A stretch of DNA of 64,000 bases from Rachicladosporium sp. CCFEE 5018 (lineage: Eukaryota > Ascomycota > Dothideomycetes > Cladosporiales > Cladosporiaceae), in NCBI GenBank assembly GCA_002077045.2, contig KZ111155.1:600230-664229 (forward strand). The letters are read 5' to 3'. The position numbers and the translations under genes are program-made. Below the pieces are notes generated by a model. It did no database searches and was not told the DNA's origin. It saw only the letters and a list, made by a program, of their open reading frames with translations. Shown here one piece after another: positions 9,721-18,794 of this stretch; the stretch's first letter is position 1, and the number at the start of each line of letters is the position of its first letter.

Positions 9721-12700
9721 ATGGCGAACCAACCGAAAGGCGGCGCCGGTGGCGGCGATGCCAATCTCGGCCAGTACAAATATGCGGCCATGTCCAATTT
9801 GGTCCTGCAGGCGGATCGCAGATTCGTCAGTAGAAGGGGCGATGAGACTACAGGAGATCCGGAGTCACTCGCTGGACGGATCAATCTTGGTGAGATGGGA
9901 TCGCGGACAGCGCGCGAGACTGCACCTGCGCGACCAGTACAGGAGCAGGCGCGCAAGAGGAAGCGAACGGAGCCTGTACAGAGCAGTCGCGCAGCAGGCG
10001 TGCTCAGCCAAGCCGATCTCAACATCGAGGGACTACGATATCGACCGCGGACCTCTGCAACGACGGATGTCTACAATCTCATATCGACCCAGGTCGCGCG
10101 TAAGATGGGTGGCGACTACGGCCTCGCGATTACGGCTTCAGCAACCGACTCGATACTGGAGTACCTCAAGGACGACAACATGAAGGACCTCGACAAGAAG
10201 AAGGAGATTGACGATATCCTTGGCGTGAGTCTGACGAGTCAGGAAATGAACCAGCTGGTAAATCTAGGGAAGAAGATCACCGACTACGATGCGCAGGATG
10301 AGGATGAGGCCATGGAGGAAGAGGCTGGCGAGGGAGCGGACATCGACGAACGTCAGGGTGTTGCAGTCGACTTCGGCTCGGAAGACGAGGAAGACGAAGG
10401 CAAGGGCCAGACTTATGAGGTCCGAGATGAGGACGACGAATCCGAGGACGAGATTCAGGTAGGCGATCAGGAGGATCTGCCTGAAGCGGATGCGCCGCCA
10501 GCTCCTACTGCTGAAAACGAGGACGACGAGGATGACGGTATGGTCATCGAGAATCGCAATCAGCGCAGTCGGACGCAGCAGGACCCGGACATCATCTCAG
10601 CGCACGAGATTGACGCATATTGGCTTCAACGGCAGGTCGGACTGCTGTACGAGGACGCACATACGCAGACAGAGAAGACCAGGGAAGCCGAGGAGATGAT
10701 GTCCGCGATCGATGAAACTGGCGAATCGAAGACTCTGCGTGAGGTAGAGAACGACTTGATGGAGCTGTTTGATTACGAGCATCCTGAGCTAGTTGGCAAG
10801 CTTGTCAAGAACAGGGATAAGATCGTGTGGGTGTTGCGCTGGCAGCGTACGGCGGATGATGAACAGGCCAGGCTAGCAGTCGAGAAAGATATCGTCAACG
10901 CAGGCCATGCAAGCATACTCAAGGAGCTGCGTGGTCGCACAAACGCAGTATCGGGTGAGACTGCACCGAAGCTGAAGGTGAAGCTGGACCCAATGGAGCT
11001 CGATGCTAAGGCGTCAGTCGCCGAGGAGCCGAAGGCAGCGCCTGAAGGACTTATTGGAGGTCTCAAGCCTCGCCGAACGCTCAATGTGGAGGACTTGAAA
11101 TTCGATCAAGGCAATCACCTGATGACGAACCAGAATGTGAAGTTACCTTCGGGATCAACGAAGCGTACTTTCAAAGGCTACGAGGAGATCCATGTACCTG
11201 CACCCAAGCGAAAAGCTGATCCATCAGAGGCGCCACTGAGGCCGACTTCAGATCTCCCAGCATGGGCTCAGGCTGGATTTGGCAGCTCGAAGACACTCAA
11301 TCGCATCCAGACCAAGTGCTTTCCTGCTGCTTTCGAGGATGATGGCAACATGCTGATCTGTGCTCCGACCGGATCAGGAAAGACCAATGTTGCCATGCTG
11401 ACCATGCTCCGCGAGATTGGAAAGCATCGCAATCCACAGACTGGTGAGATTGACCTCGATAGCTTCAAGATCATATACATTGCGCCTCTGAAGGCACTCG
11501 TGCAGGAGCAAGTCGGCAACTTCGGCAAGCGACTCGAGGCGTACGGCATAACGGTCGCTGAGCTCACGGGAGATCGGCAGCTCACGAAGCAGCAGATTGC
11601 TGAGACACAGGTGATTGTAACTACGCCAGAGAAGTGGGATGTCATCACTCGAAAGGCCACAGACACCAGCTACACGAGTCTAGTGCGGCTGATCTGCATT
11701 GACGAGATCCATCTGCTGCATGATGATCGAGGGCCAGTCCTGGAGAGCATCGTATCGCGTACCATTCGCCGGCAAGAGCAGACAGGCGATGCTGTTCGAC
11801 TCGTTGGACTGTCCGCAACACTGCCCAACTACCGCGATGTAGCCACCTTCCTCCGAGTAGATCCACAGAACGGTCTCTTCCACTTCGATGGTAGCTTCCG
11901 ACCTTGCCCGCTCAAGCAGGAGTTTGTCGGCGTCTCAGACAAGAAGGCCATCAAACAGCTGAAGATAATGAATGATGTCTGCTACTCGAAGACACTTGAG
12001 CAAGTTGGACAAAACAAGCAACAGATGCTCATCTTCGTGCACTCGAGGAAAGAGACGGCGAAGACAGCGAGGTACATCCGCGACAAGGCGCTGGAGAACG
12101 AGACGATAGGACAGATCTTGCGGACTGACGGCGCAACCCGGGAGATCTTGAAGGACGAGGCGGACTCGATTGCGAACGCTGACCTGAAGGACGTGCTACC
12201 CTACGGCTTTGGCATACATCATGCCGGGATGACGAGAGCTGATAGAACGACAGTCGAGGACCTGTTCTCGGACGGTCACATACAGGTGCTAGTGTGCACT
12301 GCAACACTTGCTTGGGGTGTCAATTTGCCCGCCCACACTGTGATCATCAAAGGTACACAAGTCTACTCGCCAGAGAAAGGTAGCTGGGTCGAGCTCAGTC
12401 CGCAGGACGTGCTGCAGATGCTGGGTCGTGCTGGTCGGCCGCAGTACGACACATATGGTGAGGGTATCATCATCACGACGCAAACAGAGTTGCAGTACTA
12501 CCTCTCACTACTCAACCAGCAGTTGCCGATTGAGTCGCAACTTGCGTCGCGGCTGGCTGACAATTTGAATGCGGAGATCGTGCTTGGCAGTATACGCACG
12601 AGAGACGAAGGTGTCGAGTGGTTGGGCTACACCTATTTGTTCGTGCGTATGCTGCAGTCACGCACACTCTACGGAGTGGGTGCTGACTACGACGACGATG

Positions 12701-15700
12701 AGCATCTCGAACAGAGGCGTGTCGACCTGATTCACTCGGCTGCTGTTCAACTCGAGGCCGCAAGCCTGGTGAAGTACGACAAGAAGACTGGAAGACTGCA
12801 GTCCACTGAGCTCGGACGCATCGCTAGTCACTACTACATTACGCACAGCAGTATGCTGACGTACAATCGCAACATTCAGCCGTCGATAGGCCCCATCGAG
12901 CTCTTCCGCATCTTTTCGCTCAGCGAGGAGTTCAAATACATTCCAGTGCGACAGGACGAGAAGCTGGAGCTCGCTAAGCTGGTCGGTAGAGTACCAATAC
13001 CGGTCAAGGAGACGATCGACGAGCCGCAATGTAAGATCAACGTGCTTTTGCAGGCATACGTTAGTCGACTGAAGCTCGAGGGTCTCGCCTTAATGGCAGA
13101 TCTGGTCTACGTCACACAATCAGCTGGTCGTATTCTGCGAGCCATCTTCGAAATCGCACTCAAGAAAGGCTGGTCGAGTGTCGCAATGGATGCGCTGAGC
13201 CTGTGCAAGATGGCCGAGAAGCGCATGTGGCCAACGATGACTCCACTTCGACAATTCCCAGAGTGTTCGCCAGAGATCATCAAGAAAGTTGAGCGCATTG
13301 ATGTCGCATGGCAGCAGTACTTCGATCTTGACCCACCGCGCATGGGAGAGCTGCTTGGTATGCCCAGGCAAGGCCGACCAGTGTGCAACATGGTCGCGCG
13401 ATTCCCAAGACTCGACATCCAGGCGCAGGTCCAACCTATCACACGAACGATGCTGCGCGTTGAGCTCACACTGACGCCGAAGTTCGAGTGGGACGACAAC
13501 CTGCACGGCCGAGCAGAGGGCTGGTGGATTATCGTGGAAGACTGCGATGGTGAGCAGATCCTCTTCCACGACCAATTCCTGCTTCGCAAAGAGTACGCCA
13601 CGGCGGAGATGAACGAGCACCTGGTCGAGTTCACAGTCCCAGTGACCGAGCCAATGCCGCCGAATTACTTCATCACCGTTGTGTCCGATCGCTGGATGCA
13701 TGCTGAGAGCAAGCTCGCGCTGAGCTTCCAGAAGCTCATACTGCCGGAGAAATTCCCAGCGCATACGCCATTGCTCGAGCTGCAGCCCCTACCTGTTGCA
13801 GCCTTGAAGCGACAGGACTTCGTTGATGTGTATCCGAAGTGGGAGACTTTCAATCGTGTGCAGTCGCAGACGTTCAATCACTTGTATCAGAGTGATGAGA
13901 ACGTGCTGGTCTGCTGCTCCACTGGCGGTGGCAAGACGGTGTGCGCTGAATTCGCGCTGCTGAGGCACTTTGCCAAGGCTGATGCGAGCAAGGCGGTGTA
14001 CATTACGCCGTGGCAAGAGCAAGTTGATGCGAGGCTGAAAGATTGGTCTGCCCGTCTGGCAGAAGTTGCAGGCGGAAAGCAGATAGTCAAGCTTGTTGGC
14101 GAAACTGCTGCAGACCTCAAGCTTCTTGAGCGAGGTGATCTGATCTTGGCTACGCCTGCGCAGTGGGACATGATGTCCCGGCAATGGCAGCGAAGGAAGA
14201 ATGTGCAGAATGTGAAGCTCGTCATTGCGGACGATCTACATATGCTCGGTGGTCACAACGGGCATGTCTACGAGACTGTCATCTCCCGCGCGCAGGCCAT
14301 TGGCGTACAGCTTGAGAATGGCCTGCGAATTTTAGGACTGAGCGTGTCACTGTCGAATGCCCGAGATTTGGGCGAGTGGATCGGTGCCACGAAGCAGACG
14401 ATCTACAACTTCAGTCCTGCTGTGCGACCCATACCGCTGAGTCTGCATCTGCAGTCGTTCAGCATACCCCATTTCCCCTCGCTGATGCTGGCGATGACGA
14501 AGCCTACCTACCAAGCTATCCTGCAGCATGCTACGGACAAGCCGACAATGGTGTTTGTGCCGAGTCGCAAGCAAGTCCGCGCTACTGCACTCGATCTACT
14601 AGCTGCCTGCATAGCCGATGATGACGAAGACCGCTTCTTGCACGCTGAGCCGGATACTCTTGCACCACTACTCAACAAAGTCAACGAGCGCAGTCTGGCT
14701 GAGTCGCTGTCTCATGGCATCGCTTACTACCACGAAGCGCTGTCAGCCAATGACAAGCGCATTGTAGAGCACCTCTTCACCCAAGGTGCAGCCCAAGTGA
14801 TGCTCGTCTCCCGCGACTGCAGTTGGGAAATCCAAGCCTCCGCCTACCTCATCATAGTAATGGGCACGCAGTTCTTCGAAGGTCGCGAGCATCGTTACAT
14901 CGACTACCCCATCAGTGAGGTGCTGCAAATGTTTGGCAAAGCCGGCCGCTCGCTCGAGGATAAGGACTGCAAGGGCGTGCTGATGTGCCCAGCTGTGAAG
15001 CGGGAGTATTACACGAAGTTCTTGAAGGAGGCGCTGCCAATCGAGAGCCAGTTGCAAACGTTCTTCCATGACGCGTTTGTAACCGAGATCAGCACGAAGA
15101 CTATTGAGAGTACGCAGGATGCCGTGGACTGGAGCACGTATACGTATTTCTACCGGAGACTGCTGGCAAATCCGAGCTTCTATGGGGTGCAAAGTACGAG
15201 CCATGAAGGGTTGAGTGCGTATTTGTCGGATCTTGTCGAGTCGACGCTCAAAGATCTGTCGGATGCGAAGCTGATTGAGCTGGATGAGGAGGAGGATACG
15301 GTCGCGCCACTGAATGCTGCGATGATTGCGGCGTACTACAACATCTCCTTCGTGACGATGCAGACGCTGCTGCTGTCACTCAAGCGCAACACCAAGCTAA
15401 AGGGCATCCTGGAGATCGTCACAGCGGCTACGGAGTTTGAGGATATCCAGATCCGTCGACATGAGGAGCATACTCTGCAGCGCATCTACGATCGCGTGCC
15501 TGTTAAACTGGCGGAGACCAACTTCGAGTCCCCGCACTTCAAGGCGTTTGTGCTGTTGCAAGCACACTTCTCGCGGATGCAGCTGCCAACTGATCTGGCA
15601 AAGGATCAAGAGATCATACTGCGCAAGGTCCTCAACCTGCTCAGCGCTTGCGTTGACGTCCTGTCGTCAGAGGGTCACCTCAACGCCATGAGTGCCATGG

Positions 15701-16332
15701 AGATGTCGCAGATGGTCGTGCAAGGCATGTGGGATCGCGACTCGCCTCTCAAACAGATCCCGCACTTCGAGCCACAAGTCGTCGAAGCGTGCATAGCTGC
15801 TGGCATCAACGATGTAGTCGAGTTCATGGAAGCCATGGACCCGAACGAGAATCAAGACTACGGCAAGCTTGTGCAAGCTATGGGTTTGTCCAACCAGCAG
15901 CTCGCCGACGCCGCCCGCTTCACGAACGACCGATACCCGAACGTAGAGCTCAACTTCGAGCTCGAAGACGCCGAGAACGTCACTTCCGGCTCTCCAAGCT
16001 ACGTTACTGTCTCCCTCGAGCGCGAAGTTGAGGAAGACGAAGAGCCGAATCTCATCGTGCATGCGCCTTTCTACCCCGCCGAGAAGACGGAGAACTGGTG
16101 GCTTGTTGTTGGCGAGGAGAGCACGCGGACACTGCTGGCCATCAAGAGGGTGACGATCGCGAAGGCGCTGAAGACGAAGCTTGAGATTGTTCTACCGACG
16201 CCAGGGAAGCATACTTTGACACTATTTTTGATGAGCGCGGATTATGCTGGGGTTGATCAGGCGCCTACATTTGAGGTTGAGGCGGCGGAGGGGATGGATG
16301 AGGATGATGAGGAAGAAGATGACGAGGAGTAA
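9721..16332 (+). CDS. BRR2: Pre-mRNA-splicing helicase BRR2 (U5 snRNP)
   Basis: A 2203-aa Ski2-like RNA helicase in one exon, close to the usual length of about 2150 aa. In the nucleus it unwinds the U4/U6 duplex during spliceosome activation. The N-terminal 450 residues contain acidic low-complexity stretches and the autoinhibitory region. Cassette 1 has Walker A APTGSGKT (about 549-556), DEIH (about 661) and the motif VI-like QMLGRAGRPQYDTYG, followed by a winged helix and first Sec63 unit. Cassette 2 has a degenerate Walker A STGGGKT (about 1398-1405), DDLH (about 1504) instead of DEAH, and QMFGKAGR, then a second Sec63 unit. This matches the known pattern of an active N-terminal and a pseudo-catalytic C-terminal cassette. 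The protein ends in an acidic tail. Its regulator SNU114 is encoded at 36-39 kb. The stop is only 39 bases from that of the converging SMP-30 gene. Confidence 0.97.
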   Translation: MANQPKGGAGGGDANLGQYKYAAMSNLVLQADRRFVSRRGDETTGDPESLAGRINLGEMGSRTARETAPARPVQEQARKRKRTEPVQSSRAAGVLSQADLNIEGLRYRPRTSATTDVYNLISTQVARKMGGDYGLAITASATDSILEYLKDDNMKDLDKKKEIDDILGVSLTSQEMNQLVNLGKKITDYDAQDEDEAMEEEAGEGADIDERQGVAVDFGSEDEEDEGKGQTYEVRDEDDESEDEIQVGDQEDLPEADAPPAPTAENEDDEDDGMVIENRNQRSRTQQDPDIISAHEIDAYWLQRQVGLLYEDAHTQTEKTREAEEMMSAIDETGESKTLREVENDLMELFDYEHPELVGKLVKNRDKIVWVLRWQRTADDEQARLAVEKDIVNAGHASILKELRGRTNAVSGETAPKLKVKLDPMELDAKASVAEEPKAAPEGLIGGLKPRRTLNVEDLKFDQGNHLMTNQNVKLPSGSTKRTFKGYEEIHVPAPKRKADPSEAPLRPTSDLPAWAQAGFGSSKTLNRIQTKCFPAAFEDDGNMLICAPTGSGKTNVAMLTMLREIGKHRNPQTGEIDLDSFKIIYIAPLKALVQEQVGNFGKRLEAYGITVAELTGDRQLTKQQIAETQVIVTTPEKWDVITRKATDTSYTSLVRLICIDEIHLLHDDRGPVLESIVSRTIRRQEQTGDAVRLVGLSATLPNYRDVATFLRVDPQNGLFHFDGSFRPCPLKQEFVGVSDKKAIKQLKIMNDVCYSKTLEQVGQNKQQMLIFVHSRKETAKTARYIRDKALENETIGQILRTDGATREILKDEADSIANADLKDVLPYGFGIHHAGMTRADRTTVEDLFSDGHIQVLVCTATLAWGVNLPAHTVIIKGTQVYSPEKGSWVELSPQDVLQMLGRAGRPQYDTYGEGIIITTQTELQYYLSLLNQQLPIESQLASRLADNLNAEIVLGSIRTRDEGVEWLGYTYLFVRMLQSRTLYGVGADYDDDEHLEQRRVDLIHSAAVQLEAASLVKYDKKTGRLQSTELGRIASHYYITHSSMLTYNRNIQPSIGPIELFRIFSLSEEFKYIPVRQDEKLELAKLVGRVPIPVKETIDEPQCKINVLLQAYVSRLKLEGLALMADLVYVTQSAGRILRAIFEIALKKGWSSVAMDALSLCKMAEKRMWPTMTPLRQFPECSPEIIKKVERIDVAWQQYFDLDPPRMGELLGMPRQGRPVCNMVARFPRLDIQAQVQPITRTMLRVELTLTPKFEWDDNLHGRAEGWWIIVEDCDGEQILFHDQFLLRKEYATAEMNEHLVEFTVPVTEPMPPNYFITVVSDRWMHAESKLALSFQKLILPEKFPAHTPLLELQPLPVAALKRQDFVDVYPKWETFNRVQSQTFNHLYQSDENVLVCCSTGGGKTVCAEFALLRHFAKADASKAVYITPWQEQVDARLKDWSARLAEVAGGKQIVKLVGETAADLKLLERGDLILATPAQWDMMSRQWQRRKNVQNVKLVIADDLHMLGGHNGHVYETVISRAQAIGVQLENGLRILGLSVSLSNARDLGEWIGATKQTIYNFSPAVRPIPLSLHLQSFSIPHFPSLMLAMTKPTYQAILQHATDKPTMVFVPSRKQVRATALDLLAACIADDDEDRFLHAEPDTLAPLLNKVNERSLAESLSHGIAYYHEALSANDKRIVEHLFTQGAAQVMLVSRDCSWEIQASAYLIIVMGTQFFEGREHRYIDYPISEVLQMFGKAGRSLEDKDCKGVLMCPAVKREYYTKFLKEALPIESQLQTFFHDAFVTEISTKTIESTQDAVDWSTYTYFYRRLLANPSFYGVQSTSHEGLSAYLSDLVESTLKDLSDAKLIELDEEEDTVAPLNAAMIAAYYNISFVTMQTLLLSLKRNTKLKGILEIVTAATEFEDIQIRRHEEHTLQRIYDRVPVKLAETNFESPHFKAFVLLQAHFSRMQLPTDLAKDQEIILRKVLNLLSACVDVLSSEGHLNAMSAMEMSQMVVQGMWDRDSPLKQIPHFEPQVVEACIAAGINDVVEFMEAMDPNENQDYGKLVQAMGLSNQQLADAARFTNDRYPNVELNFELEDAENVTSGSPSYVTVSLEREVEEDEEPNLIVHAPFYPAEKTENWWLVVGEESTRTLLAIKRVTIAKALKTKLEIVLPTPGKHTLTLFLMSADYAGVDQAPTFEVEAAEGMDEDDEEEDDEE

Positions 16333-16371
16333 AGTGGGAACTGTAGTTAATGAATAGATTTGTACAGTACA

Positions 16372-17439
16372 TTACGACTCACACTCTACCTGTACGAGTG
16401 CGCCTTTGGCTGCTAGCTTGATCAAGTACAACTGCTCTTCTCCGAAAGCCCAGATCCCGTCTTTGGCGAAGTTGAAGTTCCCTATCGTTGCGCCGGTCCA
16501 GATCTTACCCAACAGCGTTCCCTGCGGATCCCAGACTTGGATGCCATCGCCACAGCCCGAGTACACATTCCCCTCTGCGTCACACTTGATACCATCCGGT
16601 ACGCCGGCGTCGCAGAAAGCGAACATCTTCCTGTTCGTCAGTCGTCCGTCTACCACATCAAACTCGTAGATCGAGGCTGGAAGCTTGGGGTTGAAGCTGA
16701 AGTTTGTCCCATGAAACGGCGTAGCATGAGCTTGCACAGCTCCTGTATCAGTCACGTACATCTTCGCATAGTCCGGACTGAAGCAAAGCCCATTGCACTC
16801 TACGAAACCATCCGCTATGCACCAGACCTGCCCCGTAGAAGGCTTGAAGCGGTAAACTTGGCTTGGTAGTTGCGGCGGCGGCCGGAAGGCTTGGTGGTAA
16901 CCGTAGCAGGGGTCTGTGAAGTAGATGTCGCCTGTGGGGTGGTGGATCACAACGTCATTGAGGCTATTGAAGGGGCGGCCGAGGAAGTTCGTCAAAAGGA
17001 TCGACGTTGAAGAGGCTGCGGGATCGTAGAGTGCGAGGGAGGAGGGGTGCGTGAGGGAGCCTTGGGCGCAGAAGAGGACTTTGTCTTGGTAGTTGCAAGC
17101 GCCATTTGGATTTATGACTTCGGGGACGCTGACTTCCTTAATTTCTCGCGTTTTGCAGTCGAGCGAGTAGGTTTCGATTGTTTTGCCGGTTTGGTAGTTG
17201 GAGGTGAAGTATTCGCTCTTGGTGGATTTGATGTAGACGCCAGCTTCGTGGGCGAATTTGTCGCCTTTGCGTTCTTGTATCAATTCGATGCTTGGATTTT
17301 TGCCGATCAGCGCTCGAAACTTGGAGTCGTGGACGAGGAAGCAGGGCGATGCGGACAGCTCAGGCTTGTACGACATCTGGGTAGCGGCGGACTTGTGGGC
17401 ATACTCGATGACGGCACGACCATAGTCACTCGAGGCCAT
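16372..17439 (-). CDS. SMP-30/gluconolactonase-like beta-propeller protein
   Basis: A 355-aa single-exon protein. I start it at the ATG at 17439 (MASSDYGRAV), since the longer frame opens only with a TTG. It resembles the SGL family of six-bladed calcium-dependent lactonases. HEAGVY supplies the early metal-site Glu, SLNDVVIHHPTGDIYFTDP carries the conserved Asn-Asp and TDP signature, and NGLCFSPDYAKMYVTDTG and VPDGIKCDAEGNVYSG carry the later NG and PDG motifs with the catalytic Asp. Family members hydrolyse sugar or other lactones. The fungal subgroup with a YFTDPCYGYHQ motif is substrate-undefined and often annotated as gluconolactonase. No signal peptide is evident. Converging transcription with BRR2, 39 bases away, makes overlapping 3' UTRs likely. 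Confidence 0.88.
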   Translation of the reverse strand: MASSDYGRAVIEYAHKSAATQMSYKPELSASPCFLVHDSKFRALIGKNPSIELIQERKGDKFAHEAGVYIKSTKSEYFTSNYQTGKTIETYSLDCKTREIKEVSVPEVINPNGACNYQDKVLFCAQGSLTHPSSLALYDPAASSTSILLTNFLGRPFNSLNDVVIHHPTGDIYFTDPCYGYHQAFRPPPQLPSQVYRFKPSTGQVWCIADGFVECNGLCFSPDYAKMYVTDTGAVQAHATPFHGTNFSFNPKLPASIYEFDVVDGRLTNRKMFAFCDAGVPDGIKCDAEGNVYSGCGDGIQVWDPQGTLLGKIWTGATIGNFNFAKDGIWAFGEEQLYLIKLAAKGALVQVECES

Positions 17440-17711
17440 GGCTGCCGCAAAGTGGATATTCGACAATTCGAAAGAGTTGCAATACCGAAGAGGTTATCAA
17501 AGTACCAGGTAATGATCGTCTCTGTGTTGTCCAATGTCCGTTGCCGTCAAACGCCGACCTCTTAACTTACAGTCGTCCTGGCCCAACTTCACGCGACGAT
17601 TGGGACAACGAGACCAGACAAAACGAAGTGCACGAGATGAGCCTATTGAAGTCACCTTATTTGTGGTAAGGGCTAACGTAATGTTGTATATAGTATATAC
17701 TGATCGCGATC

Positions 17712-18483
17712 TCAGTGGTCGTAATCCAACTTCCAAGTGTGGAAGCCTGACCAGTGATGCGAAAGTAGCTGTTGTTCATTGCCCCATGGCTTGCTAGCAG
17801 AGTGTTCCTGCCCGGATGCAAATGAGCTGGTTGGTAAGATCAAGACACTACCGATAACCTGCGGCTCCTCAATATACGAAAGGTTGCGTGTGGTCACCGG
17901 TACGCCGACCTGCTTGGACATGCTATCGAGCAGGGCATTCGTGAACACGCGAGGTCCGGTGATGCGGAGGACGTCGTCAATACTGGAGGCATGAATACCA
18001 GCTGGCGTATTGCTCAGCTCCTGCAGTCGTGCAAGCACCGTGTCAGTTACATGTCGGATGTGACGACTGCCAGGCTTCGCCATGATCGACCAGGAGCACA
18101 GCTGAGTTGCCGCGTCCATGTCGGCTCGCACATCATCTGACCTGGTATCGAACTCTATACCAACGACGAGATCGACTGCTTCAGCCTCCTCGTCGGATAG
18201 CCACTCCCTGATCGGTCGAGTACAGTCCGTGTCCATGTCGGTGTACAGACCTCCGTCACCAAGTAGAACGAGGTAGCGAATCAGGTCTGCCCGTAAGATG
18301 TAGTCTCGTGTGCGGTCTCAGATCCGAAGGATGTCGGCCTTATACCAGAAGGTCTTGATAATGTACGCCCGAGCCGACTCATCTGTGAGCAGCTCGTAGC
18401 CATATCCAGGGTTTGTTTCGATCCAGGTCCTTGCGAGTCGGAGAGGCTCATCCTCGAGTGTCTTGTTCGACGTCGAAGTAAAT
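17712..18483 (-). pseudogene. Glycosyltransferase family 32 (Och1-like) pseudogene with in-frame TGA
   Basis: From 18482 down to 17712 one reading frame carries GT32 landmarks in order: EPLRLARTWIETNPGYGYEL, LLTDESARAYI, ADILRI, a TGA at 18320-18318, then YILRADLIRYLVLLGDGG, the DxD-containing YTDMDTDCTRPI, the conserved SWSIMAKPGS, ITGPRVFT and a terminal region with HSASKPWGN. Spacing across the TGA equals that of intact relatives (nine residues between DIL and ILRAD), so the stop replaces one codon and is not an intron. I cannot find the usual N-terminal IPKxIWQ segment upstream; CCGCAG at 18484-18489 could be an old splice acceptor. Functional relatives are Golgi alpha-mannosyltransferases. 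As it stands only a fragment starting at Met 18236, lacking the donor-site N-half, could be made. Confidence 0.8.
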
Positions 18484-18794
18484 CTGCGGGAGCGAGAGAA
18501 ACTTCACCAGATGGCCTCATGATCCACCACAGCAGTGCCTCGTCACAGAGCGATCGATTACCACTCAAGGCAGAGGCATCAGACTCCGCTTTGTACGAGA
18601 TGGAAACCTGGCGCACCCCGGGGGAGCTTGAGACGAAGCGACAAGTAGCCGAGATCGGCACCGCCGGTGACGGGGCACTATGGAGTCGACGAAAGACGGG
18701 CAGGAGTCTACACGAGCTTGCAGGGCGGATGCCGTGAGATTTGAGATGAGATGATCGGCAAGGTTATGGACGATGAGATTAAGCGCAAGACCTC
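18484..18794. other. Spacer between GT32 remnant and ATG14
   Basis: About 310 bases in which the missing GT32 N-terminus would be expected. Minus-strand frames here do not show GT32 motifs. I see nothing supported. Confidence 0.35.

Noticed and set aside
16372..17466. Longer SMP-30 protein starting at 17466, and a longer TAF2 from 48743
   Set aside because: Those positions are TTG and GTG. The first ATGs (17439 and 48764) give normal family beginnings.
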